Of a DNA stretch of 16,950 nt, positions 1 through 5,897 are shown one piece after another. Source of the DNA: Rhodospirillum sp. UBA1311 (GTDB lineage Bacteria > Pseudomonadota > Alphaproteobacteria > Rhodospirillales > Rhodospirillaceae); the NCBI GenBank assembly GCA_002307145.1, contig DBTR01000021.1, positions 80,146-97,095 on the forward strand. The letters run 5' to 3'. The first letter of the stretch is position 1; each line of letters opens with the position of its first letter. Below the pieces are notes generated by a model. That model saw only the letters and a list, made by a program, of their open reading frames with translations. It was not told where the DNA came from and searched no databases. Both the position numbers and the translations under genes were made by a program.

Positions 1-569
1 TTGGCCGAGCCGCCGCCCTTGGCGACGAACTGGAACTTATAGGCGTCGCCTTCGGTGGCGTAGAGCTCGATCTGCGCCGGGAGATTGTTGCCGGTGTTGA
101 CCTCGTCGAACATGTCGACGGCGGAGTTCTGCGAGTAGCGGAGGTTGAGGTCGCGGTAGACGCGCCCGACGCCTTCGCTGATCGCCGTTGCGTCGCCGCC
201 GCCGGTCCAGACCTGCTGGCCCTTTTTGCCCATCACGATCGCGGTGCCGGTATCCTGGCACATCGGCAGGACCATGCCTGCGGCGATGTTGGCGTTCTTG
301 AGGAGTTCGAGGGCGACGAAGCGGTCGTTCGCCGAGGCCTCCGGGTCGTCCATGATCTTGCGCATCAGCGCGAGGTGGGTCGGGCGGAGGAGGTGGTTGA
401 TGTCCTTGAAGGCTTCGTAGGTGAGAAGCTCGATCGCCTTCGGGTCGACGACGACGATTTCCTTATCCCCGAGCTTTTCGACCTTTACGTAGTCGCCGGT
501 GAGTTTCCGGTAGGGGGTTTCGTCGTGGGCGAGGGGGAACATCTCGGCATAGGCGGCATCAAACGGCAT
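1..569 (-). CDS. fumA: Fumarate hydratase class I, [4Fe-4S] type (N-terminal 189 residues; cut by window edge)
   Basis: Interconverts fumarate and malate in the TCA cycle using an oxygen-sensitive 4Fe-4S cluster (family knowledge). The visible N-terminal part carries LPMCQDTGTA, with Cys104 matching the first cluster cysteine of E. coli FumA (about residue 105), followed by KKGQQVWTGGGD and a GVGRVYRDLNLRYSQ stretch typical of single-chain class I enzymes. The other two cluster cysteines and the C-terminal domain lie left of the window. The ATG at 569-567 has a modest GGGAAG ribosome site about 8 bases upstream. It starts 49 bp after the sspB stop on the same strand, so co-transcription with sspB is plausible. 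The family is clear; the fumA rather than fumB symbol is by convention only. Confidence 0.9.
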   Translation of the reverse strand, partial: MPFDAAYAEMFPLAHDETPYRKLTGDYVKVEKLGDKEIVVVDPKAIELLTYEAFKDINHLLRPTHLALMRKIMDDPEASANDRFVALELLKNANIAAGMVLPMCQDTGTAIVMGKKGQQVWTGGGDATAISEGVGRVYRDLNLRYSQNSAVDMFDEVNTGNNLPAQIELYATEGDAYKFQFVAKGGGSA

Positions 570-618
570 GGATTGGCTTCCCTGTATCAATGTGTTTGCG
601 CTGCGTCCGGCATGGTTT

Positions 619-1131
619 TTATTTTTTTCGGAACGCGTCCAGCACCACGACCTTCTGGTCGTTGCCGGTCGCCGGCGATTCCTCGCCCGATGCGGGCTTG
701 GCCGGCGCGGGCGGGGGGGGCACATCCTCCGCCAACTCGTCGTCGAGGAAGTCCTCGAAGTCGTCTTCATACTGGAATTGCAGGCCGAACTTGGCCGAAG
801 GATCGGCGAATCCGGTGACCGCCATCAACGGCACGACGAGGCGTTCGCGCCGATTGTTGAACGAAAGGGTCACCGCGAAGCTGTCCGGCGCGTCGGTATC
901 GACGCCGAGATCCCAATACTCGTGCTGGAGCACGATGGTGATGTCTTCCGGGTGGGCTTCCTTCAGGTGCGCGGGAATCCGCACACCCTCGGCATCGGTG
1001 CGAAAGGTGATGTAGAAGTGGTGGTCGCCGGGAAGGCCGTGCTTGGTCGCGCGGATCAAGGCCTCGCGTACCACGCTCCGGAGAGCGAGTTCCACCAGGG
1101 CGTCGTAGTCGAAAATCTGGTCGTCATCCAT
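619..1131 (-). CDS. sspB: SspB-family ClpXP adaptor protein (alphaproteobacterial type), 170 aa
   Basis: Cytoplasmic adaptor that binds ssrA-tagged proteins and tethers them to ClpX for degradation by ClpXP (family knowledge). Residues 1 to about 120 form the folded substrate-binding part: the helical start DYDALVELALRSVVREAL, then HFYITFRT, IPAHLKEAHPEDITIVLQHEYWDL and SVTLSFN-like strands, and VPLMAVTGFADPSAKFGLQF. An acidic segment and a Pro/Ala-rich linker follow. The basic tail VVVLDAFRKK matches the ClpX-binding end of SspB proteins. The start ATG lacks a strong ribosome site. The leader holds a small hairpin (GCCCG stem at 1172-1185) and a weak TAATAT box (1188-1193). Its gene lies directly downstream of ssrA on the same strand, which fits the shared pathway. 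The fumarase gene follows. Confidence 0.9.
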   Translation of the reverse strand: MDDDQIFDYDALVELALRSVVREALIRATKHGLPGDHHFYITFRTDAEGVRIPAHLKEAHPEDITIVLQHEYWDLGVDTDAPDSFAVTLSFNNRRERLVVPLMAVTGFADPSAKFGLQFQYEDDFEDFLDDELAEDVPPPPAPAKPASGEESPATGNDQKVVVLDAFRKK

Positions 1132-1238
1132 GGGTAGCGGCTCGCCTCGGCAGAGATTGCGGGCGTTAGGTGCCCGGGAACGGGCCCATATTAAGGAGAC
1201 TCTCCCGAGGGAGAAAGCCGATTAACGCGCGCAGGGGG

Positions 1239-1278
1239 AAAAAAGAAAGGTGGGGCCTTTCTGTTGCTAGGAGGCCCC
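1239..1278 (-). terminator. Probable intrinsic terminator of ssrA
   Basis: On the minus strand GGGGCCT (1278-1272, read as its complement) pairs with AGGCCCC (1258-1252), followed after a few bases by TTTC and a run of six T (1244-1239). The loop is 13 bases and includes CCTAGCA, which also pairs back to TGCTAGG at 1293-1287 to make the pseudoknot. Terminator and mature tmRNA structure therefore share one stem. Confidence 0.6.
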
Positions 1279-1336
1279 AATCCCCACCTAGCACCGCTCA
1301 AGGCACTAGGAATTGTAGGCTTGGTCTGGAGACCGC

Positions 1337-1375
1337 TTACGCAGCAGCCAGAACCTGAGTGCGATTATCATTCGC
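1337..1375 (-). other. tmRNA proteolysis-tag reading frame (ANDNRTQVLAAA, stop TAA)
   Basis: Twelve codons from GCG at 1375 to GCG at 1340, then TAA at 1339-1337, encode ANDNRTQVLAAA. With the alanine carried by charged tmRNA the full tag would be AANDNRTQVLAAA. The AANDN start matches the alphaproteobacterial tag pattern recognised by SspB, and the Leu-Ala-Ala-Ala end fits the ClpX/ClpA recognition rule of hydrophobic-Ala-Ala. The resume codon is preceded by TAGTAGCT, similar in place to the TAGTC upstream of the E. coli tag. Confidence 0.92.
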
Positions 1376-1460
1376 AGCTACTAATATGGTCCGATGACGG
1401 TGGAACCATGCCGAGCACAACCATGATCTTTACCACGCACGTCGATCCTGTTTCGCCCCC

Positions 1461-1487
1461 AGGACCCCGAGTTCGTCGGGGGAAATA
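1461..1487 (-). other. Intervening segment of permuted ssrA, expected to be removed from precursor
   Basis: Twenty-seven bases lie between the acceptor CCA (ending 1488) and the coding-piece 5' end (1460). They fold into a hairpin with stem CCCCGA/TCGGGG and a five-base CGAAC loop. In two-piece tmRNAs this linker is cut out during maturation (family knowledge). Its limits follow from the acceptor-stem pairing on both sides. Confidence 0.8.
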
Positions 1488-1573
1488 TGGTGGAGGCGCC
1501 GGGCACTGCCCCCGGGTCCGTAACGATTATTCCATCATGGGTTTAGCACCGTAGTCCATTGCTGGACGCCCTA

Positions 1574-1602
1574 GATATAAGGCGAACCGGCGCGTGGGGG
1601 AA
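1574..1602 (-). promoter_or_regulatory. Predicted sigma-70 promoter of ssrA
   Basis: Minus strand: -35 TTCCCC at 1602-1597, a 17-base spacer, and -10 TATATC at 1579-1574. Transcription would begin near 1567, at the first hairpin of the acceptor piece. The -35 is weak and the -10 matches four of six positions. The gap also carries the start of the divergent thyX; no convincing separate thyX promoter was found between 1603 and 1727. Confidence 0.5.
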
Positions 1603-1727
1603 GGGCTATTCGCGCCGGAGCGCCCGGCAATGAACGGGTGCAAAGAAGGAGTGGAGGTGGGGCCGCCGTTGCGGCTATGCTCGGGGCCGATTTTTGTCAC
1701 CCATCGCTCGTTTCAAGGAACTCTCCG

Positions 1728-2666
1728 ATGTCGCTTACCCCCGATCAGGTCGCCGAGATCGAAACTCTCCGCGCCCAGTCGCACCAGACCCTGCGGCCCA
1801 CCGTTCCCGCGCTCGAAGCGATGCTCTACCGGGCGCTGCCGGTGCTCGACCACGGCTTCGTCCGGGTGATCGACTACATGGGCGACGACGCCGCGATCGT
1901 GCAGGCGGCGCGGGTGTCTTATGGCCGGGGGACGAAGAAGGTCTCCGAGGATCGCGGCCTGATCCGCTACTTGATGCGCCATCGCCATTCGACGCCGTTC
2001 GAGATGTGCGAGATCAAGTTCCACGTCAAACTGCCGATTTTCGTCGCGCGGCAATGGATTCGCCATCGCACCGCCAACGTCAACGAAATCTCGGCGCGCT
2101 ATTCGATTCTCGACAAGGAATACTACATCCCGGCACCCGAGCAGCTTGCGGCGCAGTCGGCGGTCAACCGGCAGGGGCGCGGCGACCTGATCGAGGGCGC
2201 GCAGGCGAAGGCGGTGCTCGACATGCTCCGCGCCGACGCCGAGACCTGCTACGACCACTACGACTATCTCCTCAACACCGATGCCGACGGTAATCCGGTC
2301 GATCCGGAGCGGGACAGCCTCGCGCGCGAACTCGCGCGGATGAACCTGACCCTCAACACCTATACCCAGTGGTACTGGAAGATCGACCTGCACAACCTGA
2401 TGCACTTCCTTTCGCTGCGCGCCGATCCGCACGCGCAGTATGAAATCCGCGTCTATGCCGAGGAAATGCTGAAGGTCCTGGAGGCCTGGGTGCCCGCCAC
2501 CTTCGAGGCGTTCCGCGACTACCGCATGGGGGGCGCTGCGTTCTCGGCCAAGGACCTCGACGTGGTCAAGGCGCTGATCGCGGGCAAGCCGATGACCCAG
2601 GAACAGAGCGGCATATCGAAGCGCGAGTGGGGGGAACTGATGGCGAAACTCGGCCGGGAGGACTGA
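1728..2666 (+). CDS. thyX: Flavin-dependent thymidylate synthase ThyX, 312 aa
   Basis: Makes dTMP from dUMP using methylenetetrahydrofolate, FAD and NAD(P)H; unrelated to ThyA. The ThyX signature is present as RHRTANVNEIS at residues 112-122 (RHR, seven residues, Ser at the fixed spacing). A C-terminal block with NTYTQWYWKIDLHNLMHFL and HAQYEIRVYA covers the expected dUMP/FAD-binding helices. The ATG at 1728 was chosen because AAGGA lies eight bases upstream and the protein then begins like its family. The same frame stays open upstream to 1638, but that stretch has no ribosome site and would add a non-family N-terminus. The stop overlaps the ribosome site of the following PhzF-family gene (2 bp gap), so the two are probably translated from one transcript. 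No ThyA or folate gene is visible in the window. Confidence 0.95.
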   Translation: MSLTPDQVAEIETLRAQSHQTLRPTVPALEAMLYRALPVLDHGFVRVIDYMGDDAAIVQAARVSYGRGTKKVSEDRGLIRYLMRHRHSTPFEMCEIKFHVKLPIFVARQWIRHRTANVNEISARYSILDKEYYIPAPEQLAAQSAVNRQGRGDLIEGAQAKAVLDMLRADAETCYDHYDYLLNTDADGNPVDPERDSLARELARMNLTLNTYTQWYWKIDLHNLMHFLSLRADPHAQYEIRVYAEEMLKVLEAWVPATFEAFRDYRMGGAAFSAKDLDVVKALIAGKPMTQEQSGISKREWGELMAKLGRED

Positions 2667-2668
2667 AG

Positions 2669-3484
2669 ATGAAACTCGGTTATTCGGTCGTCGACGCGTT
2701 CACCGACATGGTGTTCAAGGGCAATCCGGCGGCGGTGCTGCGGCTCGACGCCTTCCTCCCCGACGCCGTGATGCAGGGCATCGCCGCGGAGAACAACCTG
2801 AGCGAGACCGCCTTCGCCGTCGCCGACGGCGCGGACTGGCAACTCCGCTGGTTCACGCCCGCAGTGGAAGTTCCGCTCTGCGGCCATGCGACGCTTGCGA
2901 CGTCGTTCGTGCTGCAAGGCGAGGGTTTTCCCGCGCCATGGCGCTTCCATACTCTCTCGGGCCTGCTCACCGTCACCGCCGAGGGCGAGCGGCTGGTGAT
3001 GGACTTCCCCGCGTGGGAAGCCGAGCCCGCGCAACCGCCGGAAGGTCTGGCGGAGGCGCTCGGTGCGTCGCCGGTCGAAGTGCATTGCGCGCGGGACTGG
3101 ATTTGCGTGTTCGATACGCCGGAGCAGGTGATCGCGCTCAAGCCCGATCACGCGAGGATCGCGGCGCTCCGCGGCAACCGGGTGATCGCCACCGCCGCCA
3201 ATGCGGGCACCGACGGCTGCGTCATCGCCACCGCGAAAGGCGGCGAGGCGGTCGACATCACCTCGCGCTACTTCGCAGCCAAGGTCGGAATTCCGGAAGA
3301 CCCGGTGACCGGCGCGGCGCACACCCAACTCGCGCCGTTCTGGTCGAAGCGCCTCGGCAAGGCGAAGCTGGTGTGCTTCCAGGCGAGCGCGCGCGGCGGG
3401 TTGCTGTGGACCGAGTACACGGGAGACCGCGTGCGTATCGCCGGACATGCCGTCGCCTACGCACGCGGCGAGATTACCCTCTAA
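2669..3484 (+). CDS. PhzF-family isomerase/epimerase-like protein, 271 aa
   Basis: Member of the PhzF/diaminopimelate-epimerase fold family, which catalyses proton shifts on small metabolites; the best-known member acts in phenazine synthesis, but most are of unknown substrate. The N-terminal half has the AAENNLSETAF motif, with Glu46 at the position of the catalytic acid. The C-terminal half has GIPEDPVTGAAHTQLAPFW, the second family signature. Length is slightly under the usual 260-300 range midpoint and looks complete. The start ATG has GGGAGGA upstream, overlapping the thyX stop. It converges with mrp, with only 3 bp between the two stop codons. There are no phenazine genes around it, so a phenazine role is not supported. 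The family is certain; the substrate is unknown. Confidence 0.9.
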   Translation: MKLGYSVVDAFTDMVFKGNPAAVLRLDAFLPDAVMQGIAAENNLSETAFAVADGADWQLRWFTPAVEVPLCGHATLATSFVLQGEGFPAPWRFHTLSGLLTVTAEGERLVMDFPAWEAEPAQPPEGLAEALGASPVEVHCARDWICVFDTPEQVIALKPDHARIAALRGNRVIATAANAGTDGCVIATAKGGEAVDITSRYFAAKVGIPEDPVTGAAHTQLAPFWSKRLGKAKLVCFQASARGGLLWTEYTGDRVRIAGHAVAYARGEITL

Positions 3485-3487
3485 GGT

Positions 3488-4579
3488 TCACGGCGCGACG
3501 CCGTACAGCACCGCGTCGGCGATCTTGGCGTAGGCCTTGGCCTGCGGGCTTTCGGGCTGGCTCGCCACGATCGGCGTGCCCGCGTCGGAGGACTCGCGGA
3601 TCGCAAGGGTCAGCGGCACCGCGCCGAGGAACGGGGTTTCGAAGTCCCGCGCCGCGACTTCCGCGCCGCCATGGCTGAAGATGTGCTCGCGGTGGCCGCA
3701 GTTCGGGCACTCGTAGTAGCTCATGTTCTCGACGATGCCGTAGACCGGCACGTCGACCTTGCGGAACATCAGCAGCGCGCGCTTGGCGTCGATCAGGGCG
3801 AGGTCCTGCGGTGTCGAGACGATCACCGCGCCCGAGAGCGGCGCCTTCTGCGCCATCGTCAGCTGCGCGTCGCCGGTGCCGGGCGGCAGGTCGATGAGCA
3901 GCACGTCGAGCGAGCCCCAGTCGACATCGCGGAAGAGTTGCTCGATCGCGCCCGCGACCATCGGTCCGCGCCAGATTACCGGGGTGTCCTGCGGCAGCAG
4001 GAAGCCGATGGAAATCAGTTTGATGCCGTGGCGCTCCACCGGCAGCATCTTGTTCGCGGGAGACATCGTCGGCTTGGCGTCGGCGCAGCCGAACAGGGTC
4101 GGCACAGAGGGACCGTAGATGTCGGCGTCGAGGATGCCGACCTTCAGGCCCTTGGCCGCCATCGCCATCGCGAGGTTGGCTGTGGTGGTCGACTTGCCGA
4201 CGCCGCCCTTGCCCGAGGCGACCGCGATCACCTGGGCGACGCCCGGCAGCTCGATCTTGCCGCCGGTCGGGTGCTGGCCGATCCGGGGGGCGCGCGGCGG
4301 CGGCTCGGCGGGTTTCTCGGCGGTGAGGATCACCTGCGCCGAGGTCACGCCGGGCATTTCCCCGATCGCGGTTTCGATCGCGTCGCGCACCTGTTCGAGC
4401 GCTTCCGCATGTTCGGGAGAGGCTTCGAGGGCGAGGACGACGTGCCCTTTCGATACGTCCAATCCGGCGATGCGGTCCTTCGCCGTCCAGCCGCCGAGTT
4501 CGGGAATCGCCGGGAGGTTCGCAAGCGCGTTGCGAACCGCTTCGGCATCGGTCGCGCCCGCGTCCTTGGACGTTGACAC
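3488..4579 (-). CDS. mrp: Mrp/ApbC-family iron-sulfur cluster carrier ATPase, 363 aa
   Basis: Cytosolic P-loop ATPase that carries and transfers 4Fe-4S clusters to target proteins. Residues about 10-85 form the MIP18/DUF59-type domain. The ATPase domain has the deviant Walker A GKGGVGKS at 123-130, DADIYGPSVPTLFG at 151-164, and LLIDLPPGTGDAQLT at 227-241. The bridging cysteines are CPNC, Cys291 and Cys294. The start is taken as GTG at 4579-4577 (MSTSKDAGATDAE...), which gives the family's usual length. The frame also stays open to a TTG at 4699, but those 40 extra residues lie across the predicted promoter and match nothing expected. The ribosome site at the GTG is poor, so the start is the least certain part. 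Divergent from hflK. Confidence 0.92.
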   Translation of the reverse strand: MSTSKDAGATDAEAVRNALANLPAIPELGGWTAKDRIAGLDVSKGHVVLALEASPEHAEALEQVRDAIETAIGEMPGVTSAQVILTAEKPAEPPPRAPRIGQHPTGGKIELPGVAQVIAVASGKGGVGKSTTTANLAMAMAAKGLKVGILDADIYGPSVPTLFGCADAKPTMSPANKMLPVERHGIKLISIGFLLPQDTPVIWRGPMVAGAIEQLFRDVDWGSLDVLLIDLPPGTGDAQLTMAQKAPLSGAVIVSTPQDLALIDAKRALLMFRKVDVPVYGIVENMSYYECPNCGHREHIFSHGGAEVAARDFETPFLGAVPLTLAIRESSDAGTPIVASQPESPQAKAYAKIADAVLYGVAP

Positions 4580-4649
4580 GCGTGGGGATTGTCCCGATAT
4601 CCGGGAGAGATAGCTTCGCCAGTTCACTTCGGCAGGTCCGATCAAGCGG

Positions 4650-4677
4650 GTGACAGGGTTCGTCTCTTCGATATAAG
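4650..4677 (+). promoter_or_regulatory. Predicted promoter of hflK-hflC-degP
   Basis: Plus strand: -35 GTGACA at 4650-4655, 16-base spacer, -10 TATAAG at 4672-4677 (five of six positions match in each box). Transcription near 4684 would give a leader of about 60 bases. The -10 overlaps the mrp -10 on the other strand. A perfect TTGACA at 4573-4578 with a poor GATATC at 4596 is a weaker alternative. Confidence 0.5.
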
Positions 4678-4699
4678 GTGCCAGGGACGAATGCGGCAA
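4670..4699 (-). promoter_or_regulatory. Predicted promoter of mrp
   Basis: Minus strand: -35 TTGCCG at 4699-4694, 18-base spacer, -10 TATATC at 4675-4670. Transcription near 4663 would give a leader of about 80 bases before the GTG start. The nine-base core CCTTATATC is identical to that in the predicted ssrA promoter. Confidence 0.5.
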
Positions 4700-4742
4700 A
4701 CCTGTGATTCAAAATAATCAAATCCAGAGGGGATGAACAACG

Positions 4743-5897
4743 ATGCCCTGGAATACCGGCAGCGGGAACGGAGGTGGGCCTTGGGGTGGTGGAAATCAGC
4801 CCGGCGGAACGCCTCCCAACAGCCCGTGGGGGAATGGCCCTCGTAAACGCGGCCCGGGACAGCAGTCTCCGGATCTCGAAGATCTCCTCCGCAAGGGCGG
4901 CGATCGGATGAAGGGTTGGTTCCCGCGTGGACCGCAGGGGCCGAAGGCGATCATCCTCGGGCTCGCGATCCTGGTCGCGACCTGGGGCTTCTCCGGCGTC
5001 TACAAGGTCCAGCCGGACGAGCAGGGCGTCGAGATGATGTTCGGCAAGTTCGTCAAGTCGACCGAGCCCGGCCTCCATGCGTGGTTCCCCGCTCCGATCG
5101 GCGAAGTGGTGACGGTTTCCGTGACTCAGATCCGCCAGATCAACATCGGCACCCAGACCGCCGAGGATAATGCCAAGCGCTTCGGCCAGGTCCGCCGCGA
5201 GGCCGACGACAGGCAGATTCTCACCGCCGATCAGAACGTCGTCGACGCCGACTATTCGGTGTTCTGGCGCATCGCCAAGGCGGAGGACTTCCTCTTCAAC
5301 ATCCGCAACCCGGAAGAAACCATTCGCCGCGCCGCCGAGAGCGCGATGCGCGAAGTTGCCGGGCGGTCCACCCTCGACCAGCTGATGACCGACAGCAAGG
5401 AAGCTCTCCAGGCCGAGATGCTGATCCAGCTCCAGGCGTTGCTCGACTACTACGGCGCGGGCGTTACCATCACCGGCGTCAAGCTGCTCGCCGTCGATCC
5501 GCCGAAGCAGGTGATCGAGGCCTTCCACGACGTCAACAACGCGCGCCAGGACCTCGACCGTCAGCGCAACGAGGCGAATGCCTATCGCAACGACATCCTG
5601 CCGCGCGCCAAGGGCGAAGCGGAAAAGATGATCCAGGACGCGATGGCGTACAAGGAACGCCAGGTGAAGGACGCACAGGGCGAGGCCGACCGCTTCAACT
5701 CGGTCTACGACAGTTACAAGGTCAACGCCGACGTCACCCGCGAGCGCCTCTACCTCGAAGCGATGCAGGACGTCCTCGGTCGCGCCAACAAGGTGGTGAT
5801 CGACAAGGACGGCCAGGGCGTGGTGCCCTACCTGCCGCTGCCGGAAGTCCAGAAGCGCAACGCCAACACCAACGCCGCGAACAAGGGGGCGAAATAA
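4743..5897 (+). CDS. hflK: FtsH protease modulator HflK, 384 aa
   Basis: Inner-membrane protein of the stomatin/prohibitin/HflK-C (SPFH) family. With HflC it forms a large cage around FtsH and limits its access to membrane substrates (established for E. coli). The N-terminus (1-45) is rich in Gly, Pro, Asn and Trp, as usual for HflK. A single membrane segment spans about residues 69-86. The SPFH domain begins VQPDEQGVEMMFGKFVKSTEPGLHAWFP and continues through ADYSVFWRI and the RRAAESAMREV block. A long charged helix (about 255-330) with repeated Arg/Lys/Glu and Ala follows. GAGGGG lies about 11 bases before the ATG. A nearby ATG at 4733 is in another frame and quickly ends. The stop TAA abuts the hflC ATG directly, showing tight operon coupling. 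Confidence 0.95.
   Translation: MPWNTGSGNGGGPWGGGNQPGGTPPNSPWGNGPRKRGPGQQSPDLEDLLRKGGDRMKGWFPRGPQGPKAIILGLAILVATWGFSGVYKVQPDEQGVEMMFGKFVKSTEPGLHAWFPAPIGEVVTVSVTQIRQINIGTQTAEDNAKRFGQVRREADDRQILTADQNVVDADYSVFWRIAKAEDFLFNIRNPEETIRRAAESAMREVAGRSTLDQLMTDSKEALQAEMLIQLQALLDYYGAGVTITGVKLLAVDPPKQVIEAFHDVNNARQDLDRQRNEANAYRNDILPRAKGEAEKMIQDAMAYKERQVKDAQGEADRFNSVYDSYKVNADVTRERLYLEAMQDVLGRANKVVIDKDGQGVVPYLPLPEVQKRNANTNAANKGAK

Larger units (their letters stand above)
1239..1567 (-). ncRNA. ssrA: Permuted two-piece transfer-messenger RNA (tmRNA)
   Basis: Rescues stalled ribosomes and adds a degradation tag. Read on the minus strand, the gene has the alphaproteobacterial permuted order. The acceptor piece comes first: hairpin GTCCA-GCAA-TGGAC at 1567-1554, T-arm CCGGG/CCCGG with loop GGCAGTG, and 3' end CGCCTCCACCA ending at 1488. 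A 27-base intervening segment follows. The coding piece begins GGGGGCGAAACAGGATCGAC at 1460. Its first seven bases (1460-1454) pair with 1498-1492, and the third pair is G.U, the alanine identity element. A second cross-piece helix pairs 1421-1427 with 1534-1540 (P2-like). The tag frame is at 1375-1337. The 3' end is an H-type pseudoknot (1252-1293) followed by a T-run. Exact mature ends other than CCA at 1488 and G at 1460 are estimates. The T-loop departs from the usual TTC motif, as I recall for other alphaproteobacterial tmRNAs. Confidence 0.93.

Noticed and set aside
1170..1554. Short plus-strand frames between sspB and thyX
   Set aside because: They lie over the tmRNA gene on the other strand and have no ribosome sites.
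1138..1600. 6S RNA, RNase P RNA or SRP RNA as the identity of the conserved-looking RNA
   Set aside because: None of their conserved motifs are present; the minus-strand reading gives a full tmRNA.
1638..1727. Upstream extension of thyX
   Set aside because: No ribosome site, not family-like, whereas ATG 1728 has AAGGA at proper spacing.
2669..3484. Phenazine biosynthesis role for the PhzF-like gene
   Set aside because: No phenazine genes nearby and the family is mostly involved in other, unknown reactions.
3474..5528. 684-residue minus-strand frame across mrp and hflK
   Set aside because: Out of frame with mrp and antisense to hflK; composition is the usual shadow pattern.
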